From Neckera pumila (taxonomy: Eukaryota; Streptophyta; Bryopsida; Hypnales; Neckeraceae): 64,000 nucleotides of DNA. Where the stretch lies: positions 43,711,022-43,775,021 of the forward strand of contig OZ018408.1 of the NCBI GenBank assembly GCA_963969595.1, in the 5' to 3' direction. Below, piece by piece: positions 22,716-34,632 of this stretch. Numbering within the stretch: position 1 is the first letter of the stretch; each line of letters begins with the position of its first letter. The notes under the pieces were generated by a model. It did no database searches. It was not told where the DNA came from and saw only the letters and a list, made by a program, of their open reading frames with translations. The translations under genes and the position numbers were made by a program.

Positions 22716-22958
22716 GACTAGATTTTTATATAATAGTCACGACCTGTCCTTTGATGCTTGTCCAACGAAGCAGGGTAGGACCCATGAAAGCGTGGACTGA
22801 GAGATGCTTCATACTGGGATTTACACGCCCCTAAAAATTGCAAGCTTTTGGGAAGTGGAGGCAGATTTTTTATTTTACAATATCCGTGTGGTGTGCCCAC
22901 AAAAAATGCAGGCCTAGTTGGAAAATTTTCTATTGGTAGGAAGGGTCTCATGAATGGC

Positions 22959-23002
22959 TGGTGTTTTTGAGCACATGGAGTGACATGTGCTCAAAAACAC
23001 CA
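22959..23002. repeat. Perfect hairpin, 19-bp arms, 6-nt loop
   Basis: TGGTGTTTTTGAGCACATG at 22959-22977 and its exact complement at 22984-23002, loop GAGTGA. Not part of a recognised element. Perfect arms imply recent origin or selection. Confidence 0.95.
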
Positions 23003-23834
23003 CAATAATATTATTGGGATTTTATTCAAACCAAAAGAGTTTATTCCATATATAATTATGTCTGTGTGTAGCTACAAGAAAGGGTATAGGATATGCAGTT
23101 GCATGTGTATGTATCTCCTGTGTTTGTAACAAATCAATGTATTTGTATCCTTGTATCCACATTTGTATATCCATTGTAGACCCCAAATAATTTATTTTTT
23201 AACACCAACCACCCCCAGATTCTCAAGGAGGATGTGTGGTTGGAGTTTTTGAGGGTGGTTAATTGGATTAACTTTGCTAACATCAACTCCATCACCCTTA
23301 CAACAATTGCAAATATACATGGGCAATTTCATTAAAATGGCAATATTTTTTAAAATGACATGAAAACAGTTCAAAATGGTCGTTCTAAATCTATACCTTT
23401 TCTAGATGGTGAAAATGGCATTTGGAATACTGCCATTTTAATGAAATTGCTTAATTACCTTTGAACATACCTACTTGTAAATTTGGAAGCCTTACTTCAA
23501 TTTCTTTGTCTTAATTCATTAAAGAAACAAGAAATCCAAATATATATAGTGTAAAAATTAGTATTATAATGTACTAATCTTCACAAAAAAAGAAACTTGA
23601 AGCTTGTGACACTAATTTTTTGCCCCATTTTTTGCCTTCTCTAATTGTGTTAATCACTACAGTTGAATGGAGGTTATATTTTGTTGTAGATTCAAGAATC
23701 TCACAAGAGAAGAGTTTGAACCGTGATACATAATTACCCCTACGATTGGGCATGCTTGGAGTTCTTTCTCTGAACAATTATTTTTTCCTTAATTAAAGCC
23801 ATACCTTAAATTAGGCTGTATTTATTTTGTTTTG
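23003..23834. other. Intergenic DNA, nothing recognised
   Basis: AT-rich; no splice-consistent reading frame, RNA gene or transposon terminus noticed. Confidence 0.5.
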
Positions 23835-24035
23835 TTTGTTACAGTGAGATCTTTGCTGAATTGTGTGTCCCCTAGTTGCATTCTTGGTACCATCGGAAAG
23901 CTCTCAAGAAGGGGTGCATGGACTTTGTTTCGTGACGTTTGGACCTACAGTGTGAAAGTTATTGAATTTCAAAAATTCGAAATTACTTTAATTTTAATTT
24001 TATTTTATTATACTGTGGCAACGGCACACTAGTAG
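23835..24035. repeat. Dispersed repeat, related to 49270-49600
   Basis: Shared blocks in order: TTTTGTTTGTTAC/TTTTGTTTGTAG, TGxGTCCCC, CTTGGTACCRTCGGAAAGCT, GGGGTGCA, TTTCGTGRCGTTTGGA, AAAGTTATTGAATTTCAAA and CACACTAGT. Identity of the ancestral element unknown. Confidence 0.6.
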
Positions 24036-25260
24036 TACAAACTGGCACGTGTGAATCCTGCTCCACGGATGTGTTTCTGACTGCTTTGTTTTTATCAGAA
24101 GTCAGTGGTGACTGTTATGAGCCCGCAGAGAGAGACAGGATTTGGGTGCCTGAACCTAATGTCATATCCCAAATGCCCAATAACAGCTATCCTACTGAGC
24201 AAATGGGTTCAGATTTGGAACCTGCCACCATAGAAATTGGACGATTTTCTCATATATATACATTTGGGAGACGATATCAGAGAAAATAGCATTCAAACAA
24301 ACTCAGTATAACTTGATTACGGTAAAGGATTGCATCCAGAATGGCTACATTTCAGTGGGCTCTTATGGGTGCACAACTGCACATATACCTTCGACGGCAA
24401 CAGCAAACGACACTTGTAATCTCGGTATTTATAAGTGTATTTATCTCGGTACTCTGATAAATACACTTGTAATCTCGGTACTCCAAAGAAGTGAGATTCC
24501 TGTTTGGGGAGTCAGCAATACAAAGAATTCTTTGAGTGATTACCGGCACGAAGTTTATTGCAATAAAATCTGCAATAAAATTTCCTTCTGTCAGAAAATA
24601 AAATAAAAAGATCATAAGAAGACACTAGTATCGTACTGTAGTAGGCTAGTAGCACAATTTTCTCTGTCCAAGAATTCAAGAGAACTGATTTAAAACTAGT
24701 TATGTTGCAGTGTTTAGCTTATAGCTGAGTCAGGAGCGCACATGGTGTCATTTCAAGCCTGGAGCGAACGAAGGTCTTGGAAACTCAAAGAAGCTTCAGT
24801 TCTGCCAAACTGAAAGTCCCAGAGATTCGCTGAACAATTGAGGCACAAACTTCAAGAATTATCAATATTTTTTGCAATGGAATAGTGTTCATGCAAAGCA
24901 CTGGTTCACTGAATGTTCTCGCGATTACTGTCAACAACAGTTCTCGATCGTAATAGTCTGCCGATGCGTTTCTCAAATTGCTGACTCAGGCAGTTGAATC
25001 AAATTGATACAAGCAGGACCGCTCTTCATCATAGTATTGAGAACTCTGACTTATCGTATTTAGTGGGAAAATGGGAAATTTGGTGAAAATGGCGGTATGC
25101 TGTGTGCTATTTTTCCATTCATTTCCTTCTTTTAGTTCTAAAGTCTACGACTAGTATAGATTTCAGACTGCACAATCTAAATGTGAAAGTGCCAAGTTTG
25201 TGGAATAGTGCCATTTTAACAATAAAATTGTTGAAAGCAAATTTAGCGTTACTATATACA
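24036..25260. other. Intergenic DNA with a small hairpin
   Basis: No gene recognised. AAGTGTATTTATC (24433-24445) and its perfect complement (24456-24468) form a 13-bp stem with a 10-nt loop, flanked by a direct repeat CACTTGTAATCTCGGTA at about 24411 and 24463. Confidence 0.5.
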
Positions 25261-25346
25261 TACTCCCTCTGTTTCTGTAAAAAAGCCGTGTTTCCTTTGT
25301 AAAAATACAAAGGAAGCACGAGTCCTTTTCAGAAACAGAGGGAGTA
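25261..25346. mobile_element. Stowaway-like (Tc1/mariner) MITE, 86 bp hairpin
   Basis: TACTCCCTCTGTTTCTG at the left and its perfect complement at the right (17 bp). The interior continues to pair (GTTTCCTTTGT with ACAAAGGAAGC), so nearly the whole unit folds. The CTCCCTCYGTTT terminus flanked by TA is the known Stowaway signature of plants. The near-perfect pairing suggests recent activity. Confidence 0.88.
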
Positions 25347-26600
25347 GTTTTCTGGTGAGAATCAGTACAACAAAGTAGATATTTCAGTCATTTTTTTACA
25401 GGATAAACACTGTAGTGGTATCGATCATCATGCTTCACATTGGTTAGCAGTTGTAGGAGGGTCCTTGTTAAATTGAAGAGAGACATGTAGATCTACGAAT
25501 TCAAAGCATTTTCTTCCAAAAATTGAGGTGTGGCCTAATTTCCTTGGGTCACACAAAGGGATCTATTCTTAATTCCTTCTTCAGCACTGTTTTAGTTAAG
25601 TTCATGGTTTTTAGAGGGGAGAAAATCATCACGAACTTAATCGATTGTAAGTGAATGATTTTGTGAATTTTGGCAAGCAACTCAATTCATCCAGATGAGC
25701 AACAGACCTGTTATGACGTGACATGCAGTAGATATCCAATACAGTGCACACATCTTAGGTAGATGCTTAATATTGATGCAGACTGTGATTGAATAAAATT
25801 AACTTTGTTCAATGGCTTTAAGTACGAACACTTTCATTAGCCGGTGAATAACTTCAAGGCAGGTTTCTATCCATCACTTGGTTGAGTTCCCAAGTGATGC
25901 TGGAGTTGTATGTTGTTTTAATTTACGAATGGAAACAAGAGTACTAACATTCATTTGTGTGTAAACCTAAACCTATCTTTCCACCTGGGCTTAAGCTTAC
26001 AAACAGATCACAAGTGCAAAACCTCCACAACAGTAACAAAGCTTCATGAGTTAAAGGCCAACATCCAACCCATCCTTGAAACATCCATCAAACCGATTAA
26101 CAAGAGCAAATGAATACAAAATCAATGTCCCATAATGTGGAAAAACGCTACTATAAGTACTAAAAAAAGACACATGTATCCAAGTCAACCTTCAAATTAA
26201 ATCACGAGGCATGATTCATATCTACGCTAATCGACAATGCACAAAATAATCGTGAGTATCTGTGTACAAATTATGAACAATAACGAATCCTGAATGCCTG
26301 TACCAACCTATATACCACTCTATAAACCTCTGTAAAAATTTGATTTTACCTTCCCCGTGACCCCTACAACGTAACCGTCAGAACGGAGTCCTCTATCAAG
26401 GGGAACACTAATACATGCATTTAAACCTAAATGAAACCTCTCAATTACCAACACAGCACACTTCTTTACCTTTTAAATGAATTAATCCCTGAGCTTCCTA
26501 TAAGCTCTCAAAGAGATCGACAAGACTGACAACCAGGCTGCTCTTATTTTCAAGCCAAGCTTTTTGCTTCTTCTGTATACACGATGATGCTAGCTCCCAT
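25347..26600. other. Intergenic DNA downstream of the NAC gene
   Basis: Lies beyond the 3' end of the minus-strand NAC gene. Part of 26600-26838 is probably its 3' UTR. No other feature recognised. Confidence 0.45.
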
Positions 26601-26838
26601 TGATATCTTCAATTCCAGCACCTGGAAGGAAAAGTAAGAATGTAAATTAACTCCAATGTAAGGCACGCTTCACCATGGGATCCCTCCAGAGATCGACTCA
26701 ATGTTGCTTGTTTAATTTTCTGTACAAGTTGAATCTGTGAGGGGAGTCTCAGCTCATGGAGCATCCATAGAGATCCATAGAGATCGATAGATGATGTACA
26801 ATTTGTACTGGGAATTTGTGCTCGATCGATCCCATCTG

Positions 26839-29513
26839 TCACAGCTGTTGTGCAACAGGATTGTAACTCCAAAGCTCCATGGACGAGAAAATGTCCGAGT
26901 TTTGTCGCTTCATCTGCTGCCCCAAGTCACTGGCGCTCATCTTCCCAGACGAGCTTCGTGCATACTCCATTGAATTCGCACCCGAGCTTGTCGTTTTCGG
27001 AGGCTCCTGCAAGAGTGCACTCCAGTCCACATTGTCCACTCCGAGAATGGCTTCTTCGCCATCGCTGCCACTGGTGGTGGCTTCGTTCTGGAAGTCCCCC
27101 AGCTGGAAGCTCTCTGGGATGTTGAAGTAGCCGTTTTCCTCCTCAGGGGATCTTCGGAAGCTCAAGGCGCGGGCGAAGGTCGTCGTCGATGAAGGCAGCA
27201 TAGAATTCGAATGGGGGAAAGCGAGGAAACTTCCGTGTAATTGGTGGTGGCTTTGGTAATCGTCCAAGTTGATAATCTCTTGCTTGATTGATGGGTTGAT
27301 GTATTGATTGTATTGGTGGTGGTCGGAGAAGGTGTAACGACCTGTGGAGAGAATGTCTGGAGAGCCTGACGGCTCGGGGAGAAGACCGAGTTGTTGCCCC
27401 TCGTAGGAAACGACGCGATCATGGAGCTTCAGTTTGAGGTTTTTGTTCTTCTGGAAAACGCGGCAGACCACCCAGCCTCCGTCCTCCTGGAAACAATAAC
27501 AGTAACAATTAAGTTCAGTCCACTTGGTGCTCCAAAACCATTTATTTCCTACCGTGTTGCATTCATGATAGTTTGGTAGAACTGGAGAGGGATTGGACAA
27601 TCAAAACTTTAGATTCAAAGCCATCGAGAGCATTACCGAAGGATAAGTAGGAAGGGACGAGGACCCTTAATTGCAACTACGGCTCTGAAAACGTAAACTC
27701 ACAGCAGACCCTCAAAACCTTGTTTGAGAAGGAAAAAAATGAAGAAATTGAATGAAACAAATGCTAAGATTAAGACTTGTTGAAATCCAGAAGTCGATCA
27801 GAAGTCCAAAACGTGAGGATTCAACAGAGCCAAGGACTTTGAGAATACAAACTGAGGATACATACATATAAACTGAGAATCACTTTGAGTTCGAAGACAT
27901 TCATTCAAACTGAATATCTAAGAAGAGACGCTCGATCAAAACGACGACTTCGAGGATATATATCATCAGAGCCTAAACCTCCAAAACTACGACTACAGCT
28001 AGGGATGCAAACTGTGAGTACTTAATTAAACGTCCATAACTAAGACTACAAGGATACAAACTGCGAGTAAACCTGTAAAGCTAATTAACAAAGCCATTCA
28101 TTCAGAAGCCAAACACTGTATTGAGGAGCCCTTTGAAGTGAAAACCTAGCTGGATCCCGACCTGGAGTTAGATAGCTAGCTAGCTACACATGGATGGATT
28201 GCAAGAGGAGGAATTGAAGGACTTTGGATCCCAATTAAGCTAAGCTAAGGTGTTCGAAGATTCGTACGTGAGCCGGTCGGCCTGGTCCATCATCCAGTCG
28301 AAACTCGTGCATGATCCATTCGGTTTTGACGCCGTGCGGGGCTCTTCCCTGGTAGAACACCAGCGTCTTGCGCATCCCGATGAGTCGAGTGTGCAGCTTG
28401 GCGCTGATGGGCTTGTCGCGTCCCGTGGCTTTCCAGAAACCCTTCGCTGTGGCGCGGTTGGCGCGGTTGCCTGTCGGGTACTTCTTGTCCTTGCGGCTGA
28501 AGAAGTAGCAGTCGCTTGGCTTCTCACTCGATGATTCCACGGACAACGCTACAGTGGAAGCCTGGATCTTGCAAAGCTCTACAGAAACCACAACAACATC
28601 AACAATCACATTAGAACTGGCTTCAAAGTTAAAGAGTTATAGCTTTGATTGAGTCTAATCGAGACTGCCAACAAGATTTATACACTGACCGACGAGGATG
28701 TTTGAATCTTGCAGAGCTCTGAAACCGACCACCATAACACCAATAACAGCAATCCAATTACTTCAGTGAGTGCGAAACGTACTTCAAATCTAATGAGTCT
28801 TAACTTTGATATTATCTAGAAGAAAAGGCTCCCAACAATTACTATACGACGCCTGGACCTTTCACAGCTCTCCAAACCGACCATCTCCACCACAATAACA
28901 GTCGAATCCATTAAGAACTGTCTAGCTTCAAATTTAAAGAGTCTAAGCTCTGTTTGAATCTAGAAGAGGCTCTCAACAATTAATATACACTAACCAACGA
29001 CCCCTAGATCTTGCACAGCTCTGATACCGACCATCACCACCACCACAACAACAATCGGATTCATTGAGAACTAGCTTCAAATTTAAAGAGTCTAGCTAAG
29101 CTGTATTGGAATCTAAAAGAGGCTCCTAACAACTATATTACCCTGGCCGACGAGGACAACTGAATCTTGCAGAGTTCTGAAACCGACCACCATAACAACA
29201 ATATATGACGACAATCCAATTCATCTAAGAACTACCTTCAAAATGAAAGAGTCTGCTTAACTTGATAGCACGAACTGCGTCTTAGCTTGATTGGATCTAG
29301 AAGAGTCTCCCAACAATTACTATACACTGGTTTTCGATCGAAGTGCTCACCTTGGAGATCCCACGGCTCCAACTTGTACAGATCAAGCTCCCGGATGAGG
29401 TCCAGGTCGATCTTCCTGGCATTGACCTTCTTCGGGAGATAGTATCCCACCAATTCTTCGTCCGTGGGGTGGAACCGAAATCCTACTGGAACTCTGGGCG
29501 TCAGCTGGCTCAT
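26839..29513 (-). CDS. NAC-domain transcription factor, VND/NST/SMB-like (3 exons, 373 aa)
   Basis: Exons 29513-29351, 28578-28268, 27486-26839; GT/AG introns, phases 1 and 0, 1122-nt CDS. The N-terminal NAC DNA-binding/dimerisation domain (about 8-170) has all five subdomains: [19 protein letters not shown] (A), [19 protein letters not shown] (B), [20 protein letters not shown] (C), [20 protein letters not shown] and MHEFRL (D), [13 protein letters not shown] (E). Both introns are at the usual NAC positions. Subdomain C is preceded by an unusual longer stretch after LCKI ([18 protein letters not shown]) in place of the short NEWYFF-type link. The Ser/Gln/Pro-rich C-terminus ends with an acidic VDWSALLQE segment and MELWSY, reminiscent of VNS-group activation tails controlling cell-wall thickening or root-cap maturation (assignment inferred). 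Intron 1 carries a tandem array that repeats the exon 2 acceptor. Confidence 0.92.
27487..28267 (-). other. NAC intron 2, with weak internal repeats
   Basis: Defined by donor GT at 28267-28266 and acceptor AG at 27488-27487. ACTACRACTACA and GGATACAAACTGYGAGTA-like strings recur several times at irregular spacing, suggesting an older degenerate repeat. Confidence 0.6.
28558..29330 (-). repeat. Tandem array (140-156-bp unit, 5 copies) in NAC intron 1, copying the exon 2 acceptor
   Basis: On the plus strand, CTTGCAAAGCTCT (28568, the real acceptor/exon 2 start) recurs as CTTGCAGAGCTCT (28708), CTTTCACAGCTCT (28859), CTTGCACAGCTCT (29010) and CTTGCAGAGTTCT (29166). Each continues into AAACCGACCAYCATAAC, CAATCCAATT and AATCTAGAAGAGGCTCCCAA-like blocks. 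A partial sixth unit lies at about 29285-29330. The array fills nearly the whole intron. Confidence 0.9.
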
Positions 29514-29536
29514 CTTGCTTCAATTCTTCTTCAAAA
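29514..29536 (-). promoter_or_regulatory. Possible last 5' UTR exon of the NAC gene
   Basis: An acceptor-like CTTGGTCCAG at about 29546-29537 sits 23 nt before the ATG. With the donor-like GACG|GTAATTT at 32854-32852 it would define a 5' UTR intron of about 3.3 kb. Inference only. Confidence 0.3.
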
Positions 29537-29639
29537 CTGGACCAAGAAAAAACAAGGTGTACAAAAGATCAGACAAAAGATCAGCACACAGACAGGCGCA
29601 CAGTTTCCAACGTTCTAGGGTCTAGGCAGACAGACAGCT

Positions 29640-32600
29640 GGTTACCGATTGAGGATGGATGGGAGGTTTTCATCGTGCTTCAAAGCTTTGAAACCAACTG
29701 AAAATCTTATGTACGTTAGCAACAGGCTTGACTGCTCAAAAGCTTCCTCAGGAAGAAGTGGTGGCTGTATATATTTTGGTCCCTGGGCAGTATCAGCTTT
29801 AGAAAATATGAGCTGGGGCCCTGTGCAGACTGCAGCACACCAGCTATTGTTGGGGTGCATCATCAAGGCAATGAGGACCCAAATTTGGGTTACCCCACGA
29901 GCTTATCATATGGAGTACTATAGTTAGTACAAAAGCAAATCAGATTATCAGATAGTTTCTAGATGCCTGTGGTAAGTAACTGGAAATCTTCTACAGTCTA
30001 TTTATTCAGTCGGGCAAGGTGTAAAAAAGTCAAACAAAACTAATCTCTTTTAGCCACTTTTTCTCGACCTTTTCCCTGTGACTCCCCCTGCTTAATTTGG
30101 GTGTTGAACAACGTGGACGCTAGAAGGTGGAACGCGTTTTGGAACATGAAAATCTTAGTTTATGATGAGGTGGTGCATGTTCCTTGAAAATTTGGAGGGT
30201 CCAGGGGGTCGGTGTTTACACCAAATTGCAAACTAAGCTAATCATCACATGCACTCAAGCTCTAGCACTGCGGCCACGCCAGTCGGTTCTTCAGCCGAAA
30301 GCTCATGCCGCAATCAAGGAAACTGCTCAGGAAGTTAGCATCATGATTAATTTCATGAGCACACTAAGAGTAAACTTCCCCTTCCCCAAGGCACTGAAGG
30401 CAGGAAATTCGAAACACGCACAAATGAACTGAAAGGAACCCCGGCCCTCGTATGATGAACCTCAATACTGTGACTAAAGTGTTCAGTACAGAGCCAACTC
30501 CACACCACATGCCAGCACCAATTCAAGTCATGGTGATCATAGCAAAAAAAAGTCAGTCATCTCTCGGCCTCGAATCTCTCCGTCGTTAAAAAATAAAAAA
30601 GACTCCGTAAAAAATAGAAACAAAAATTAAACCCCTGAAAAATATGCATCTCTGCTGACTGAGTCAGCTGAACTGAATTTCCGGAAGGGCTGATACAAAA
30701 CGCTTCTCCCTGGACTGATCTGCCACATCTACAACAGCTGGAGGTTTACCTGAAAGGTGGGAATCCGTCCTTGACTGTGATATTCTCTTTTTATGTATCC
30801 CGACTTCGTGAGATTGATCAACACCACGGCGCACACACAACCACACACACAACAACAACAGCGAATTTGATACCCCAAACTCACTATCAGCTAACTTAGA
30901 GCAGCTACTGATGGTCCAGGCTACGGAACGCACGGCAGCTAGCACATGGTTGGAACCGTATACATAACGTGTGAACAAAAACACGGGCCGGCTTCGGAAG
31001 ATTGAAACTCCAAAGCACGTACAAAGGCGAAGACAAGCCACAATAGATGGATCCGGCCTGAGACTACGCAGCCGTTGTCCTACTTTTGCGCATGAAATGG
31101 TAATTGGTACAGACTTCTAGCTACCGCTCTGGATCTCATGTCAGAAACTCGGTGCAACGGGAAGCAGGGGCAAGGAAAGGAGGGAAACCAAAGGAAGGAA
31201 AGAGAAAGAAACCAAAGGAAAGAAAAAGAAAGGAATTCAGTAGGTTCCTTGAGCGTCACTCTACCGTACCATGGGGAGCCACTTTATGGCGGAGTAGAGT
31301 TTAGGATTCACTAGTAAATGGCACCCAAAGCTGGTGGCATACATGAACGCGCTTACGCACGCACCGACCAAGCAGTAGACTACCTTCGACAACCTCGACG
31401 TCATTCGATATATGCTACGGACCTGATCTTGAGTTTGCAACAAGCTAGAGCAAGAATCAACCAATATAAATATATACTGATATTAAACAAATCAATCACT
31501 GGAAAGTGTTGCTCTTTTCGCATTACTTTGTGTCGAGACCAGCTGGAAATGATATTCTAGTGCAGATCGCAGATCGTTCGACTTGATGCTGCATGCGATT
31601 CGCATTGTATGACTTCAAACACGGCTTATTTCTACTCCGAATAATATAAGGGGCAAGTAATACTTGTATCTACGTCCTGAAGAGCTAGAAGTGCTACTAG
31701 ATCGATCGTTCACAGATGCTCTCAAAATCTTCTGTCACCGTTACAGCACGTTGTGCTCAAGCTCAGATGACTGCAGCTAGCGGCTAATACATATACAGTA
31801 AATATATGTACACAACTATGCAAGCAGTGAGGAGATGGTGAAACTCTGAAGCTAGCCAGCAATACAATGGCTACCACTGGTCCACGTGGCTTACCACAGA
31901 CAGACGCAAAGTGGTGTAAAATCCAAATGGGGCCGATGGAAGTGAGATTCTATCTGACACGGGAAGCAAAGTGGGCTGGCTCAAGTGCTCTGGATGGAGT
32001 GCTCGAGAAGCTACCCAGTATTCCTTCCCGTGCATAGCTAGCTAGATTGCGATCGAACAAACTGAAGAGATCGATACTGCGAACACTACGAGACAAGCAA
32101 CCAGAGAGCACAGATGCCTTATGTTCCGAAATCTCGAAACTAGAAGCCGTCAAAACACTTGCAATAAACTCCTCGTTCCAAATCGCATTGCTCTAGTTTC
32201 CCAAGGCCCACTCGAATCTCAGCGCGCATTGAGGTGTTGCGAACAAAGTAACCCTCCTCTCTTGACAGATTTGTCACTAGCTGCACACGTATTAAGAGAA
32301 AAGCCAAGACATGCACATCACCCGGCCACGCTCACAGCTGGAGCAAGGCCGCCCGCCCACCCTCACAAACTAAAAGCCTCACGAAAGCCCCCACGCACCA
32401 TCCGATCCTTCAGCACTAACCGCATGGCAACTCGACAACGTTTCTACACAGTAGCCACTCAATTAACTCAAGCGATCAATCATGCGGTACGTCCCGGTCC
32501 CGGTCACCACGCCCCACTGGACGACGAACTCGCGGTCCATTCACAACATTGGAACAATCTGCAGAGTCGCAATCATTCCTGAAGCACGCAAGGCATCTCC

Positions 32601-33036
32601 GGCCTTCCAATCAACAATCACTACCACCCACAATCCACTGTCGCCACATGCATACAGTATATGCACTGTAGCAACCCGGCCGACGGCCTTTCGCTTCCCA
32701 TATCCCATGGAACTGACCCCGGAACTAACATGGACTCACAAACAAAGCTCTAGCTGTACCAAATTACAAACACACCATTCAATCTGGACACCAACACTCA
32801 TCAGCAATGTGACCCCAAACCCAAACCAACGAACAGAGAGCTAATGAAATTACCGTCAATTCTCGATCGATCAGTTCGACCTAGCTTCAAGTCGATCGAT
32901 GGTCCGACCTCGATCTTGATCGTTTGCTGAGGGCGGTAGATAGATCTTGGAGCATCCGCAAGCTAGCGAAGGTAAGCGCGTCAGGAGCTGTTGTGCGTGG
33001 AAGGGGAAGAGTAGAGATTGCAGGAGAGGATGGCGT
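29640..33036. other. Upstream region of the NAC gene, no other gene recognised
   Basis: Mostly unique-looking with higher GC than the flanking transposon fields. Contains a purine-rich tract GGAAAGGAGGGAAACCAAAG-like at about 31170-31240. Open frames at 32121-32582 and 32482-32844 overlap in different frames, lack motifs, and are probably incidental. No transposon termini noticed. Confidence 0.45.
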
Positions 33037-33050
33037 GGCTTATAAAAGCC
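33037..33050. promoter_or_regulatory. TATA-like box, orientation ambiguous; candidate distal NAC promoter
   Basis: GGCTTATAAAAGCC is near-palindromic. Read on the plus strand it gives TATAAAAG; on the minus strand TTATAAG, followed about 15-60 nt later by a CT-rich tract (CTCTCCTGCAATCTCTAC, CTCTTCCCCTTCC) typical of plant start regions. The minus reading would serve the NAC gene 3.5 kb downstream; no coding sequence fits the plus reading. Confidence 0.35.
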
Positions 33051-33717
33051 TCCCTAGCTGGGGCCAAAAGGGGGGCTGGCGGGCTAGCGGGAGCCGCCAT
33101 GTCGGCCTGCACGCCTCCCCAGACGCAACGAATTGCTGCTCCGTCTGGGGCTCTGGGCAAACGGAACGGAGGAATTCCGTTTTGTTCCGATCGACCCGGC
33201 CTGTACCACTGTCTGTCTGTCTGCCCGGCTGATGATGAACTCGGACTCGTGCTGCCCAAGGGATCGCCTGCAATTTGGAGAACTGAATTGGGGGGCGATC
33301 TATCGAGTGGCGGCAGGCCGGGATCTCCACTATCCACTTTCAAGTAGCTGCGGGGGGCTAAAAACAAGGCTCATAAATGTGGAGCTTCAAAATGCAAGCT
33401 ACAGTAGCTTGGATCAGGAGCGTTCGGGATTTCTTTTGAGTTTTTTCTACCAGCCATTGCAGATTTTTTTCGATGTTTTTTCGATGTTTCAAATTGCAAC
33501 CGAGGTTTAAGTTAACAATGAACTAATTAACCGGGCGATTCTCCCCAAATATCGGTTTGGTTTGGACACTGCAAAATGGGGTTCACGTTTGGGGACACTC
33601 ACTACGCAGACAGACGTACAGTGATCCCAAATTATGAGCTCCAATTTGCTGAAAACACTGTCGGCTGGTAAATGAGCTAAAACTCCAAGTTTTAACAGTC
33701 AGTAAGTTGGATTGAAA

Positions 33718-34002
33718 TCAGCCCTCTGGTTTTATGGCACCACGATAGGGCCAGATAGCACCATTTCAAAATAAATGTTCTACTTTTTTCGCCAGATAAA
33801 TGTAATTTTTTTTGCCAAAAAATTTCAGTTTTTATTAAAAATGTGGATGAAGTTGTCAAATTTGAATGACAAAGTGCACAAATATGATTGAAAAGTGTGT
33901 TTTTTGTCAAAAATGGATGAATGCAGAAATACAATGATTCACCAAATTTTAAGTGATCGTCATCTTGGCACTTTCTCAAAAGTGAAAAAAAAAAAGGGCT
34001 GG
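33718..34002. repeat. Dispersed repeat X, copy 3, with CAGCCCT/AGGGCTG ends
   Basis: CAGCCCTCTGG at the left and AAAAAGGGCTG at the right form short inverted ends. Interior collinear with 5540-5830. The CAG-type terminus hints at a hAT-like MITE, but no 8-bp target duplication was seen. Confidence 0.55.
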
Positions 34003-34632
34003 TTGACATTTGAGGGAGTAGTAAAAAAAAAGGAGGTGGTAGAAGTTTAGCCACGTCTTTGAACACTTTGCAGACACGCAGTGGTAACAATGTGGTTTTC
34101 AGAAGTAGCTCCAGTTTGCTAAAAACTGTGCTAATGAACTAAAAATGCAAGTTTTATCAGTCAGTTGGGTTTTACATCTTTGGAGCACATTTTTTTTTTT
34201 AAACATATCGACCACTTTGGAGCACATTTTAAGAAGTTGGTAGAGGCTTAATTAGTCACATTTGGGAACTGACTGCGCAGACGTACTTGCCAGTGGTCTC
34301 AAATGTGATTCTAAGCATTAACTCCTGAGTCCTGACCTGTTTGTAAAACAATACTGAGGTACAACTACCAGCCTTTCGGGCCGGTTTCTATCATATAGGT
34401 GACTATCGAAGCATCACCAATATGACCACAAATCATTCGCTTCAAATGGCTCCTACTTTACAAATGGCGTTTCATGGTCCATTGTAAAGTTTTTAGTGAA
34501 TGGTTTGGGGTTTGTACAAGATGGTTTAAGCATTTGCACCTATTGAACACTTTGAAGTTTCTTTTAGTCTTGATTTTCAAAATTCAAAGAAAATACGAAA
34601 GTTCTTTGACTCTTTAATTTAAAATTTGAATA
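34003..34632. other. Intergenic DNA, nothing recognised
   Basis: AT-rich, with no gene-like frame. Left of the long TTAA element that starts at 34633. Confidence 0.45.

Noticed and set aside
32121..32844. Two overlapping plus-strand frames (153 and 120 codons)
   Set aside because: Overlap each other in different phases, lack conserved motifs, and lie in the probable NAC upstream region.
33018..33367. Multiple overlapping frames near the TATA-like box
   Set aside because: GC-rich stretch opens several frames at once on both strands; none resembles a known protein.
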